A DNA stretch of 64,000 nucleotides, from positions 9,195,381 to 9,259,380 of the forward strand of contig JADWOT020000009.1 in NCBI GenBank assembly GCA_036345935.2. Reading direction: 5' to 3'. The DNA is from Taenia hydatigena. Lineage: Eukaryota > Platyhelminthes > Cestoda > Cyclophyllidea > Taeniidae. Positions 41,301-52,497 of this stretch are shown here, piece after piece. Below the pieces are notes generated by a model. It saw only the letters and a list, made by a program, of their open reading frames with translations. It made no database searches and was not told the DNA's origin. The position numbers and the translations under genes were made by a program. Position 1 is the first letter of the stretch. Each line of letters starts with the position of its first letter.

Positions 41301-44300
41301 TTAAGCCACTTTCACGTTCATTTCGACCAGTCTTTTAGACACGCAACCTGGCAGGCATTTGCGTTAGTAGGCAGACTAAACAAATATGAGACTTGTTCAT
41401 AAAAACTTAAATATCATAATAAACCGTGGTCTGTAATTAAAATCTGCGACCACGCTAACGGACTTCAACACTCGCATAAAACAGAACACAGTGGCTGTTG
41501 AAACAGATTGGCAACACAAATAATTCAGTCAACTGGGCAAGAAACGCTGCAGAAATGGCCGAAGCTACCACCACAAAATTGTTCCAAGTAACATTTATTC
41601 CCAGCATGAAAAGCCTTTTGTGTTTACAAGCACCACCAGTTCTCAAAAACACTGGAAACCTTGCTACAATACATTAACATAAGAGACACACTTGTTCCAC
41701 CAAGGGCACCAATATGCCACAGATTTAGCCTGCAAAAATTCAAAACTTTTTTGATCGAGATCCATAAAACGGACGCTACTTTGTGACTTGCAAGTGGTGC
41801 CGCCACTAGGAGGTAGCAGGTTGCAGGACGCCGACCAACGCCATTGTTAGTCATCGGGGCTGCGTGAACAATGAGTCGAGACAAAGCATTCGTGGCCCTT
41901 CCAGGTGGATTTGTTGCTGTATCACGAAACACAGCAGGTCAAAATACAGAAATTTGGCGTAACGGAGGCTGCCATTTTGGGTGGAAACGTCTAACGAACG
42001 TATGGAAGCACCTTTCAGTGGAACGTTACAACAACTTTGTGACAGCATTATAAGTGTTTTCGACACCATGACTTGTGCGGAGAGCACTGGGTGTACGCCG
42101 AAGCTGGACTTCCGACTGGAAGAAAAGGAGGGCATGAACGAATAGAAGAAGACTGCAGCAGAAGAAGATTTGGCCCAAAAATTGTGCAAATGCAAGATTG
42201 TAGTCAAACAAACACAGTGCGTGTGTGTGTTTATCCAAAAACGAGGCAGAGGAGGAGGAGCTCGAATAAAAAGATACCTCGGATGTGAAATGGCATTCCA
42301 AAAACGGGTGCTTTTTCAACTCCCTCTGTTGCATCAAAATGCCGTGCAATCGAACCAGCACCCAGGCTAAACACTCAACATTTAAATTTGAGAGAAAAAC
42401 TCCAGATTATGACAAACAAAAAGGTCTTTTAAGGAACAAATTGGATTAGTGGATGAGCATATGGGGAACTCAAAAAAAGTGCGAGAGGAGATCCGGATTC
42501 CTCCTCCTCCTGCCAAACGACCCTTTGGCAAGGCACCGAGGAAGTACTTTTACTTGCTTAATTTAAAAGTGAAAGATACAAACAGGGGCAGTAAACAGGA
42601 AATCGCTGGACCGTTGCTGAACGAGGCCATTTTAAAAAACGCATTATAAAAGTTATGCCATCAGCTCAAATCAAGGCTCAGAATGGCACTCCATTGCTGT
42701 AAAGGTGAAAAGTCTTAAGGAAGTCAAAATGTGTAAGCTACTTCCCAAGATTCCTTGTTATCCAGTTCCAGAGAAAGGAATTTAGGCTCAAACTGGAATG
42801 CAATTAATGCAAATGTCAAGCTAATCCATCAATGCATTTTATCAGTTCGCCCATTAATTCGTCCCTTGCGGTGGACGCTGATAGGCTGGTGGGTAGATAG
42901 TAAGCGATGGCAGTTATAGAAAAGTAAAGGGCTTGCTCCAAGTGGAGGTGACAGTCCAAAAGGCCATTGTAAACTTCAACGTACTTGCTAAAGCGGTGAG
43001 CAACTTTTCAAGGCAGCCTTCAACGTGGCAAAACACAAACTGAAATCACAAGTGTTGGTTAGTTTATAAGTTAAATCGAAGGAGTGTTGTTCGCTGCTGA
43101 GCGGATCCATGTCAGTGAGAAATTTTGCCGACTTCCGTTCCATTTTGTGCGTTACGCATTAGCGGGTGCTTCGTCTGTACTAACAGCATGGAGAAAGGCA
43201 TAAATTATGTCGCATGAGTCGCAGAACAGTCCAAACATTCCGCTCAGAGACGTAGCAACCACTTTATAAAATGAAATATGACCTCAAAATTGACTTTTGC
43301 CACCGAATGACCTCATTCACGAGCACAGAATATGTAAATGAAAAGTTTGCTTCCCCCAATAAGGCACTAGCAGTCCTCTCGGTAGATATGTTATCAGGAA
43401 CCCTCTCTAACCCAAAGAGGATTCACAAGCAAGTTCTTCCATGAGGTGTTTAAGACGAAAGTAATCAAAATGACCGCTACAAAAGGAAAGGATTGAGAGA
43501 AGTAGCAGCTCCTCTTCAGTTGAATTCGGAAGATAAATTTTTTTTAATCCTCGCATGTTGGAGTTTAGGATGCACACTCAGCAGGAGACAAATGCTGTGG
43601 CAGTGGCCTCGGTCAAGAAATTTCAAGAATGTAAAAAGATATGAAGACATATTTTGTGGAAAAAGACCTTAAAAGGCAATGAAGCAAGCATGTACTGATA
43701 ACTCAATAGGAAGCTACTATCTGGCATTGAAGTCCTTGGAGCCTTGCAGAAAAGTTGACAAAGTACTTCACGCACATTTACATTCTACACCTAATGGGTG
43801 TTTAAATGCAAAGCTAACGAGGCATAGCAACGACCCCGGATTCGCAGTTATGAGGTCTTGAACCCCAGTTCGAGGTGGCACTGGTTCGGATCCGATTCGC
43901 AATCAAAAGGCTCTGTTCTGTTAGATGTCTACGACGTGATATGATGCAATAAAAGGAAAGTAAATAGGCGAGGATTAGACAGATGTCTCATGGCAGGCAT
44001 CAATAAGGGTAATGACTGCTACTCCATTTGGCAGTGACCAGCAAATTAGTAGAACTTACAAGAGGGAAAGTAGTTAGTCCACTACCCACATAAATCTCTT
44101 AAAAGCACCTTGAAAAACCAAATCGAAGCAGATCCAGATGTGGCCAGATTAAAAAGGGAGAGGCTAATTGAGCTTACATGGTTAACGGGACAGTTTTTTT
44201 CTGCCCGGAAGGGACTAGATTCAGCCCCCTGCCATCATCATCATCATCATCATTAATCAAGTGAACCCTAAAAAACGAATTAAATCTCTAGTGGAGATAG

Positions 44301-47300
44301 CAAGGTGGACCGTTTGCCCATGCATAATTTGGTCGCCTTGAAGGGGACATTCACATCGCAAGACCCAAAACGGATGGGAGAAAGAAACCGTGTAGGCCAC
44401 TAACACAAATGGGTTTCCATCAGTATCCGAATGACCTATGTGAAGCGCAGGCTGTGGGTACCAGTGATTTATAGCATCGTCAAATTATGTTTAGATACAG
44501 ACGGATCTTTTCATCCAATGGACTGGAGTGGTAAATTTTTTTGACAACATATTTGGATGCGACCACAGAACTCTTAGCTCCACTGCACAAACCAAAGGTC
44601 CAACTATATGCACCTTTAATCCACAGGCTCATTCCAAAAAATTGGAAATCAAAAATTTAATTTAACAAAATGAAAAAAGTAGAAATTTGACTATGACGCT
44701 GTCAAAGTGGACAGGAGGATAGACGGCACTTACGTCTATTGAGGGCTGAATATAAACCTATTCATCAAACAACAAAGAGGCCCAAAATATATACAACCGG
44801 CGTCGCAGCTGACCTGAACGCGGGACTGCCTAAGAATGGCGGAGATTTGGTTTTGTGGAGCGAACACACTGCTGCTAGTGCTGTGGACAGAGACCTGGCT
44901 GGAATTTGGACTGGCACTCAATTCAAGCGCCTTGATACCAGCTCCCCCACCACCGCTGCTGCTCCACCCAGAGGAGGTGGAGCCGAGGCTCTCGGAGGCA
45001 AGACTCGGAGTGGCTTCGTCTCCAGCTTGAGCTTGCTGTTGCTGGCGCTGCCGACTGGACATGATCGCGTCAACAGCGGAGGCAAAGGCCTCCACCTCAT
45101 TGGTGCCGGTGGAGCAGAGTGGTCGGCTCGGTGACACCGGCACCCCCGCCTCACCCGTCACCCCGGCGTGGGCCAACACCGTCTCCGCCTCCTCTAGCAG
45201 GCAGCTTGGATTCTCCGTCGCAGTGGATAGGGCGGTGAAGAGCTCATGAAGTGTAGAAACCTCACCGAGAAGGCTGGTTTCCGTCTCCTGCAAGCAGTAC
45301 AATAATGGAAATATACCTCGGTGACCGTGCCGTGTTGATCAAATTGTGGTTTCCAAAACTTAGATATAGCTGAGGCAGATATGCTTCGAGACAGACTTTA
45401 AGTGCGAAATAGGACCTTTAAGGATTCCGCATAGCTTCAGTACACTATTGGAAGCGGTACACAATCTGAATCCTTTAAATGCATTTGAAACACAGTAAGC
45501 GATCACAGAACCTTCAGGTCCGTCTATGTAGGTAATGCAGTTACACTTGAGGTCATTCTTTGGGTCAGGTAAAAATCAAGACAATTTCAGGTTAAAAGAG
45601 AACACCGTTTACAAGAGGGTCGTTTAAAGGCAGAGGGCAGAGTTCAAATGTACCACGGTGTAGCCTGTTTTAATAACAAAGTAACAAGGAGGGATTTGTT
45701 CGATCGAGAGGATTTACAGAACCCATCTGAGTCTATATTAGGTGGCTCTGAGCCGTCAGAGATTTCAGAACACTCGTCCTTAGTCGCAGAGTGGGACCAG
45801 TTGTAATCAGGCGTTACTGGAATAAAAGATGGCTAACGAAACCACAAAGGTGGATGAGGGAGGGGGGAGAAGAGGATGATGATGATGGGGAGACATAATC
45901 AAACTTCACTGGCGATTGGTTCCCGCCTCCAAGGCCACTTGGGAACATAAATTGTCCTCATTGGACAACTTGCGGGCGCGCATACCACAACATCAGCGAG
46001 GAGGGTTGCAAACCGTAGGACACCAGGTCCAGATCGTGGGAACTCAGAACCAAAAAGGAGATCCCGCCTACCAAGCACTGTGAAGTTGCTACGAGTGCAA
46101 GTGTGAGCACGACTTACATGGAGAGTAAAAACGGTTGCCAGAAAGGGAAAAGTGGAAGAGGACTGCACAAAAGGAAATACAGACATTCTAAGCATTATTA
46201 GTAAAGTGACAGACTCCCGCCTGAAGGGTTACGGAAATTTTCATCGACTAGCGACCGCACACGTCATAAGGAAGGCAACTACAAAGTAGGGAGTCGCAAA
46301 TAGGGTAAATCGCAAAAAACAAGCGGGATGCTCCAATTGGCAGAAACGACTCCTTTTATGAGCAATATCTTCATCAATCAGCGGTAGGCTTAGATTTTAG
46401 GATGAGGAGGTCAACTGGAAATAAAGTAGACACACTTTTCATCCTAGCGGCACTACTAACCATCCTCCAATCAACTCAATTAGGCCTGCTGAAGTGTCTT
46501 CCGACTACTTAATTAGGGGTTCGGGGAGTGGAACTTGATAAAAAAATAACTTCTCACCATCTCCGTGCCATAAGTGAATCCAAGAACGCTAGTGACAAGG
46601 AATTATGGTGGTCTTCGGCGGTACCCTCTCTTTGGATCCTAATTAAACATTGAAATAATGCCTAGGTGAGGACAAAATAGTACTTGCGAGCGGATGGTGT
46701 TACAACAAATTCTACCTCGTAAAATGGAATTGATGCTGTAAATTTTGAAATCTAAGTAGACTTGGAAGACACTCAAAATGATCGTGTCAATCAACGGTTA
46801 AATACTTGACCTACTTCTCCCTCATTAAAAACCAATTATTGGTACGTGAAATTCCTAGCAGTTGGCGAGGCTAAAAGGCTACGAAAAGCATCTTGAAGCA
46901 CCATGCGAATCCATTTGTATAGAAGGTACTACCATAGAACTTCACAATCTTGAATTAAAGCAGTGGTAAAATACGATAAATTCTAATGGTAAGTATTTCG
47001 ACCGGTTTTGAGGCTTGGACACTAACACCCCAGCTGGTGTCATCGGAGGACGAATTTTAATCATACGGTTGCAGTGCTTTTGACAGCCATCTCACCAAAA
47101 TGCAGTGTATTGCCAGTGCCTTCAGTGAACGAATGACAACTAAAAGTCAAGCCATGTGTGAAGAGAGGACCTTGTAATGGTAGGAAGAATTGTAAGCACG
47201 GAGGTGAAATAAGTAATGAGAGGTTGGCAAGGTGCAGGAGCCTAACAGGAGTCATCCAATTTTCCCAGAAGGAGAGGAAGCTTTCACAGTTAACGAGGCC

Positions 47301-48833
47301 ATATATCACCAGCGGTTGACCTTCTGGCATGCGTTACTACATGAAGAATGATCAAATGAACATGTGTTTATTCACATTCGTGAGAAATTTTATGACTACA
47401 ACAAGTGCTCGCGCACACTCCATACTCAAAGATAACACAAAGAAAGAATGTGATTTGTGATAGCAAATGTCGGAAGATGCTACTGCATCCTGATGTGCAA
47501 CAACCCAGCAACCCACCGGCTTACATAGGAAGAATGCGCATGTGATCGTAATGCACCATCTGTTCACAGTCCCATTTCTTTTCGAATAGTACAAATTTTT
47601 GTTCCACACGGCTGTTTTCATTAAAATTAACACACCCTTCATCACAGTCAGGATTTGCAACAGTTGAAGTGCCAAAATACCAGTGGTTTTTCCGTAGAGG
47701 GCTTTTTAAGATTTGTAGATGTCTTATGTTTTAGTAAGGGCATTCGTCAGCACCAAATCACAGTTAAAAACCAGTGATACCAAGTCAGACCTCTTATGTG
47801 GCACCAGGATGAAGAAGGGTATTTGCTATCTCCTACTAAATTTATTATTAAATATTGTTCTGCTGTGCACCATTATAATGCCTTAAATAATCATGTTATT
47901 TGGTAGAATAAGGTCTTTTAAGGAAAAAACTGTTTTCCTTGAGAATACTTACTAGCACGGGTCGGAGGCAATTGAAGAAGAAGCAGTAACGACCGCGTTC
48001 TTCAAGCATTAACCGCTTGATAGTAGCCCTTTCTAGGTCTTCCATTTGGCGAACCTTCTCCTCTAAAACTTTTGTGGCAGAATCACTACGAACGGCGAGG
48101 GAGCTGGTACCGATTCCACTAGTGACTGTAGAAGAGAGCATCCGACCGGACGTGGGAGGCTCCCCCAGACCTACGCCCTGGCCAATAGTGCTGCCTCCGC
48201 TGCTCTGACGACTGTGTAATGTGTTCCCATTCCCCTGTTTGGCCAGCTTGCGTTTCAGTCGATTTGCTTCTGATAGAGCTCGTTTCAACTCTCCCCGAGC
48301 GCGTTTAGCCTCACGATTGTGCTCCTTCTCGATCTGAGCGAGCGTTTTCTTCCATTCCTCCATGTGACTGGCCAGTGGATTGACCATGCATGTGATCAAC
48401 TGACTGTATTTGAATGAACAAAAACGGGGTCGTGTGGAAGGAAAAGTACCTAGCTCGTTCTGTAGCTGATAACTTACTTGCCCATAGTCTTAACTTTTGT
48501 TCCAAGGCGCTTTTGACGCATACACAAACGCGTGAAATGTGCACCGATCTCCTTGCTACCACCGGAGGTTTTTGAAGCTAAGTCGGCAAGCCTCTGGATT
48601 GCATCCAGGAAAGCATTTGTTGCGTGAACGGTCGCTCTAAAATATATTAAACGAGAATCGCAAACCTTAATGCCGTGAATAATTTTCCACCTTTCCCAAC
48701 GATGTCTTCCCATATTGGGCCTCCGCTCTAAAGAAAAATTACACAAGTACTGGTAAACTACCTTGACGTTCGCTAACAGGCTTAAATACAAGCTATCCAA
48801 GTCCCGAAAGTTCTGTAGACTGGCAGTTTCCAT
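20362..48833 (-). CDS. MTSS1: MTSS1/MIM-type I-BAR (IMD) protein, 10 exons
   Basis: Exons in transcript order: 48833-48762, 48727-48666, 48636-48478, 48403-47953, 45287-44814, 36652-36130, 31469-31083, 23005-22767, 22164-22062, 20576-20362. Phases chain exactly to a TAG stop, giving 894 residues (human MTSS1 about 755). The family binds phosphoinositide membranes through an I-BAR dimer, makes outward protrusions and links membrane to actin. The IMD spans about residues 1-275. Clear signatures are IWEDIVGKGGKL, ATVHATNAFLDAIQRLADLA, GGSKEIGAHFTRLCMRQKR, VNPLASHMEEWKK and LEERGRYCFFFNCLRPVL. The IMD carries an insert of about 54 residues, rich in Gly and Ser (about 155-208). The rest is Ser/Pro-rich with PPPVYTNLNKLTHAA near residue 605. 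No C-terminal WH2 motif is visible. The donor after 22767 (GTTAGC) is weak. The first four exons are certain; the C-terminal half rests mainly on phase and splice sites. Confidence 0.9.
23329..24039 (+). other. Unidentified 236-codon open frame, antisense inside an MTSS1 intron
   Basis: This is the longest uninterrupted frame in the window. I recognise no domain. It opens in a dispersed-repeat copy and has a Phe-rich stretch from the poly-T run (about residues 40-46), then a basic, Cys-containing middle (residues about 135-180: MRWKRSGKRLRFFG, then CCLCLPL). The tail is more hydrophilic and ends LSENTEALEDLLA. No splice signals or paralogue in the window support it. It could be a chance frame or the remnant of a mobile element. 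Confidence 0.2.
23395..23490 (-). repeat. Dispersed repeat copy J with poly-T insertion
   Basis: Contains the family landmarks ATTCTGTCCGGGTATT and ATCTTCAGGGATATCTCGG, separated by a run of 13 T (23447-23459). It lies in the MTSS1 intron 23006-31082 and forms the start of the long open frame at 23329-24039. Confidence 0.55.
25749..26165 (-). CDS. Possible proline-rich alternative exon of MTSS1
   Basis: An open frame on the MTSS1 coding strand, inside the intron 23006-31082, ends in TAG (25749-25751). It reads like an adaptor tail: LIELHSLNNHHTPRLSS, then SFIDFTEV, RSFILPPPPAPPKPRF, SSLPPPVPF and SLRRISKSRAP. The Pro-rich segments could bind SH3 or profilin. A phase-compatible acceptor lies at CTGATAG before AACTGC (exon start about 26138). 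I see no good phase-1 donor, so it would work best as an alternative last exon. The main transcript skips it by direct phase match between 31083 and 23005. It may also be a chance frame in a GC-rich patch. Confidence 0.35.
   Translation of the reverse strand, partial: FASTLPGLGLIELHSLNNHHTPRLSSPKYASSNSNFSTLTSCSMTHAEDSVFSQPSFYHNQSFIDFTEVGAGRVERSFILPPPPAPPKPRFRAGSEAPIRSLIKNTRSVSSLAGKSSLPPPVPFRTSSLRRISKSRAP
31570..31646 (-). repeat. Dispersed repeat copy C
   Basis: Landmarks CGTATTCTGCCCGAGTACTA, TCTTCTTTCATCTTCAAG and GAGGCTTCGGGGGTGCTACA. It lies in the MTSS1 intron, about 100 bp upstream in the transcript of exon 7 (31083-31469). Confidence 0.7.
32748..32866 (-). repeat. Dispersed repeat copy D
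   Basis: Landmarks GACCATGCCAGTGCTC, GCATATTCTACCCAAGCATT, TCTTCTTTCAAATTCAGG and GCTCGAAGCACTACA, in the same order as copies A and C. It lies in the MTSS1 intron 31470-36129. Confidence 0.65.
33620..33705 (-). repeat. Dispersed repeat copy E (diverged)
   Basis: Landmarks CACCGTGCCAG, GCCTTCTGCCCTAGCAATAT, TCCTTTCGTCTAGAG and GAAGCCTTGACGC. It is more degraded than copies A-D and lies in the same MTSS1 intron as copy D. Confidence 0.5.
44233..44253. repeat. (CAT)n microsatellite in an MTSS1 intron
   Basis: Seven CAT units, inside the MTSS1 intron 36653-44813. Confidence 0.9.
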
Positions 48834-49616
48834 GATTAGCTGGATTTAAGCTATATTCTATTTTCGGAAACACGAGTGCAAGGACGGTAAAACCATTCCC
48901 ACGTACGCCAATATCCGAAGAGTTCACCCACTGCTTCGCTCAAGGTTGATCGCACCATTTGATTGCACAAAACAAATTCATAAATGTAAAATTAGGATAA
49001 TAAAAGCATATCTTAAATTCAATGTGTTCTCATCCTTAGCTGTGATTTCAAATAGGTAATAAGGCCATCAGCACACATTTGTCAATTTTTTTGTGTAATT
49101 GTAGCCTTAGGCAACCGGGAATAAAAAATTACCAAACTTGTAATCAAACGAGAACAGTAAATTAACTACAAAAATACTGAGGCCATTATTTGCATTAGGT
49201 AGTTTTGGGGTCTTCTGAATCGTTTGCTGTTGTGGTACGGATTGACCGAATGCCCAAAGGAACTGTGGGAAGACATTGAGCAAAACAGGGTCACCAATCG
49301 CGAGACGGAATAGACCTTGTTGTTATTCGGTTACAACAATAATGTGATCTTACTATTGTGTGAGTCTCTTCTTAGAAGGGAGTCCTTAATAGATAGAGAC
49401 AGCTAAAACCGTGCAGCACAAAGGTGGCCGCTTTTTAATCTAGAAAAAAAGGATTCAAGTACATGTGATACCAATTTCTATAAAAGATCAATGTAACAAG
49501 TGATAGATTCTGATATACATTTAAGCGACTTTTAAAATTTTGGCTTGAAATGTAAAAAATGTCAGCTATTTAAATTACACTAGATGAATGCACATTCAGA
49601 TCTGTAGGTTAAGATA

Positions 49617-49745
49617 GTAGCGTCTCAAGGCTTCTTTGAAGGCAAAAGAAGGCAGAATACTACAGTAGAATATATATATTCAACACACAGAGGAAAATGA
49701 GCTGCTGGCATAGCCTGGAGGTCAGCCTACTCAACTAGGGCAATA
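49617..49745 (+). repeat. Dispersed repeat unit B1
   Basis: Reads TAGCGTCTCAAGGCTTCTTT, then AGGCAGAATACTACAGTAGA, then GAGCTGCTGGCATAGCCTGG. It is the near-match of copy A in inverted orientation, and a second unit (49833-49960) follows in the same direction. Confidence 0.75.
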
Positions 49746-49832
49746 TGGCCACCTCTGTGACCCTGATCGAAACCGGTAGGTCAAACAAGCAAAGTATTGC
49801 ACGAACTTTCAATGTCTCATTGTATATTTTGC

Positions 49833-49960
49833 GTGATGGCTCTAGCACCTCAAGAATTACTTGAAGAAATGAGGAACCATAATACTCGGGCAGAGCATAC
49901 ATATTCGACGTAGAAATGGAATTGGGATTACTGGCATGGACTAAAGACCGGTCCACCCAG
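49833..49960 (+). repeat. Dispersed repeat unit B2 (direct repeat of B1)
   Basis: Shows the same order of landmarks as B1: CTAGCACCTCAAGAATTACT, CATAATACTCGGGCAGAGCA, TATTCGACGTAGAAATGGAA and ACTGGCATGG. It starts about 216 bp after B1. Two direct copies around a short interior are what a miniature LTR element would look like. Confidence 0.6.
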
Positions 49961-50214
49961 CGTAGGTATGATTGCGGAGCAACTAAGTGTTTCCCTTACC
50001 AAAACTTAGGTTTAAACAAATAGCAATCATACTACGTGAGCATCGTCTCCAGCGCTCCCCCACGGTTATGCTCCCGCGTCAGTTATCACAACGTGGTCGG
50101 TAGGGTGAAGAAGCGCTCACGAGCCGACCATGCCATCCATTGCAATTCCATGCAAGTTAGGGGCCACCCAACCACAGCGCCACTAATTCGTCTTGGCAAT
50201 TTTACCTGATCTGG

Positions 50215-50530
50215 AGATTTTTCTTGCGTTGAGGAGAAGAGGAAATGTGGTGGACATCTCGTATGCCCATCACTGGACCTAAGAACAGTGACCCAAAGGC
50301 AGTATTATTTCACCAAGGAAAAGAGCTCAAAATAGTTTTGTAGGGAAACGAGTTCGCGTCTGTTTCTCACTTTAGAGCTGCCTAGCTACATCTGTTAGGA
50401 TTTTTCTCAACTTGTAGAGAGATGGAGCAGGCATCGCGTGGGCAGCTCCGCAGCGACTTTCCCCAGATCACTGAGTTGAATAACTGCCGAGGTTAGACGT
50501 CAGTTTCAGTCTTCCTCCAAAGTCGTCTAT
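50215..50530. repeat. Longer dispersed repeat, copy 1
   Basis: Shares ordered blocks with 59515-59830 in the same orientation: GAGGAGAAGAGGAAATGTGG, CTCAAAATAGTT, GTTCGCGTCTGTTT and GAGGTTAGACGTCA against their counterparts there. Identity is patchy, so it is an old copy. Confidence 0.45.
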
Positions 50531-51147
50531 GATTATACCATTCATAGTAAGTACTCTTCTTCGTCCACATTAAGGCTTATCATTCAGCAGTAAAAATCGG
50601 GCTAGCTGTTCTTTGGAACGGGGTTCATTTTCCACTGCCACCAATGTTGCGTCCCCCAGGGTTCTCCAAACACAAAGAAAGATATTACGCTTCGGCAGAA
50701 TATGTGTATCCGACACATATCCACGTGGTGAAGGTACAACAGTAAAGCATACAAGGGGTCCCTTCTCCCAAACTGAAAGCACCCAATGCATTACAGTCCC
50801 ACTCACAAATCAAGACGTTGTTTGCATGCATAATATGTTTCTCACTGCACAAATATCATAGCTTTAGAATCCATTGTGTCCAGATGGTATTCTTCTCTAA
50901 CTATCACTATGGCCGAAGCACTGCTGATCCCTTTTCGACGCAGTTTATTACCTCTGTGTTCACGTGCATGGCTATAGGAACAGATACTAAAATCAGACCT
51001 TACGACAAAGAGCAGCCATGGTTACAGTTACTGCACATTGTCCAACCAACTCTCCACCAATCATGAACCTGATAGAGGGCTTTTAAAGCACATGCTGAAG
51101 AGGCACAATCTCATCCCACACTTGCTAGAAGACGAGGTGAGAAGGTC

Positions 51148-51850
51148 ATGCCAAAACTTTCAAGCGACAGCGATGATGACCACGAGGGGCCCCATGAGGA
51201 TAACGTAGAGGAGGTAGCAAGTGCAAGAGAGGTGGTGAAAGACGAACCCAAGGTCAACGGTGACGCCGTCAAAACTCAACCCTGTGATCGTCAACTCAGA
51301 GACTGGCACGATGGTCTCTGCTCCTGCCATAAGGACGTCGGGAATTGTGAGTTCTTAACGGAGCGATTCGATTTCTTTCTAATTCTGACAGCTAGATAGA
51401 TGATGGTTGAAGAGATTTAGAAGGACGTAATGATTAACCGCCTAAAAGATTAAATTCAAACTCTCTCACAGTCTAAATCAAAATTGACGACTTGTAATTC
51501 AGGCTTCCTCGTCGCCTTCTGCCCATCCTGTGCAGCAGCCTACGAGTTCTATAAGCACAATGAGAATCCCATCCTGGGTTTTTGTTTTTTCGGCCCACTC
51601 ATGGCTCTGGTAGCCCAATACCGTGCCAAGAATGGCATTATGGTAAGTATCGCTCGTAATCGTTAATCTATTTCAGTCCATTTATTGTCTGTACAAATAC
51701 CTGAGGGCTTTTCAACGAGGAATAAGTGATACAAAGCGCAAATTCCGTTTCTTACAGGGAAGCCTGTGCACAGACTGTCTGACCACGTATTTCTGTGGAT
51801 CCTGCATGCTATGTCGCCTTCACCGCGACTTCGAACACTTGTCGGATTAA
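51148..51850 (+). CDS. PLAC8 (Cys-rich) family protein 1, 3 exons
   Basis: Exons 51148-51346, 51503-51642, 51758-51850, all with GT...AG junctions; the product is 143 residues. An acidic, hydrophilic N-terminus (MPKLSSDSDDDHEG) leads into the PLAC8 domain at about residue 50. Its parts are DWHDGLCSCHKDVGNC, then FLVAFCPSCAAAYEF, ILGFCFFGPLMALVAQYR and LCTDCLTTYFCGSCMLCRLH. The family (PLAC8/onzin, cornifelin, plant cadmium-resistance-like proteins) is small, Cys-rich and usually membrane-associated; its biochemical role varies between lineages and I do not assign one. The middle hydrophobic stretch could sit in a membrane. The intron phases (1 and 0) and the middle-exon length match the second PLAC8 gene nearby. 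An additional upstream exon cannot be excluded. The family call is secure. Confidence 0.92.
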
Positions 51851-52366
51851 CTCTGGGCTGGGACAACACCTCGTTGACTACGCTTTCGCCAGAGATATTG
51901 CCTTTTATTTAGCGTCAGATTACATTGACTGACAGATTATGTGTGTGTACGTGGACAGAGAACCAACCTATTTTAGTCAACGTCTTCACCTTTGCATTGA
52001 GGAGAGTCATTTTATGCACACAATTTGCTGATGTTTTGCAGTTTGCAGTACATCGGTCCTACCTCTCGCATTTAGCAGAAGTGAGGTTGATAGCAAAATG
52101 TGCTGTCATCGCGGGAAGGGACGACCTTTGGGATTTCTGTAGGCGGGTTCATTACACACAGATGGGTATACGGATTCAAAGTTAGCTAGTCTTGACAGTT
52201 GAGTAAATTTACTCATGCATACCTGCATTTAACAAGGCTACAGATTTTACCCATCCTCTGGACAAGCTTTCATTATGAAAGTCTTGGGGGTAGACATCTC
52301 CTCACTCCCTTTGTCACACCTTACAGCCGCTCTTGAACAAACAATTTCGTCTGGATTTAAAAGAAG

Positions 52367-52372
52367 AATAAA
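52367..52372 (+). promoter_or_regulatory. Candidate polyadenylation signal of PLAC8-1
   Basis: AATAAA about 517 nt past the PLAC8-1 stop and before the stop of the convergent PLAC8-2. This is positional evidence only. Confidence 0.3.
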
Positions 52373-52497
52373 GAGAAGGCCATAAATTAGCAAGAGACGA
52401 AGAAAAATGCAGTGCAAAGCAAACAGGTGACATTTGATTGCGTGTGTGCATGCGTGGGTGAGTGTGTGCACAAGGTGATTCCTCGGATTTCACCGAG

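Larger units (their letters stand above)
48834..51147. other. Intergenic gap between MTSS1 and the first PLAC8 gene
   Basis: This 2.3-kb region lies between the divergent starts of MTSS1 (-) and PLAC8-1 (+), so it should contain both promoters. It also contains a pair of dispersed repeat units (49617-49960) and a 300-bp stretch shared with 59515-59830. I see no coding exon. Confidence 0.5.

Noticed and set aside
44739..45134. 131-codon + strand frame
   Set aside because: It is the exact antisense of MTSS1 exon 5 (44814-45287), whose frame and splice sites are well supported. The GC-rich Ser codons leave the opposite strand open.
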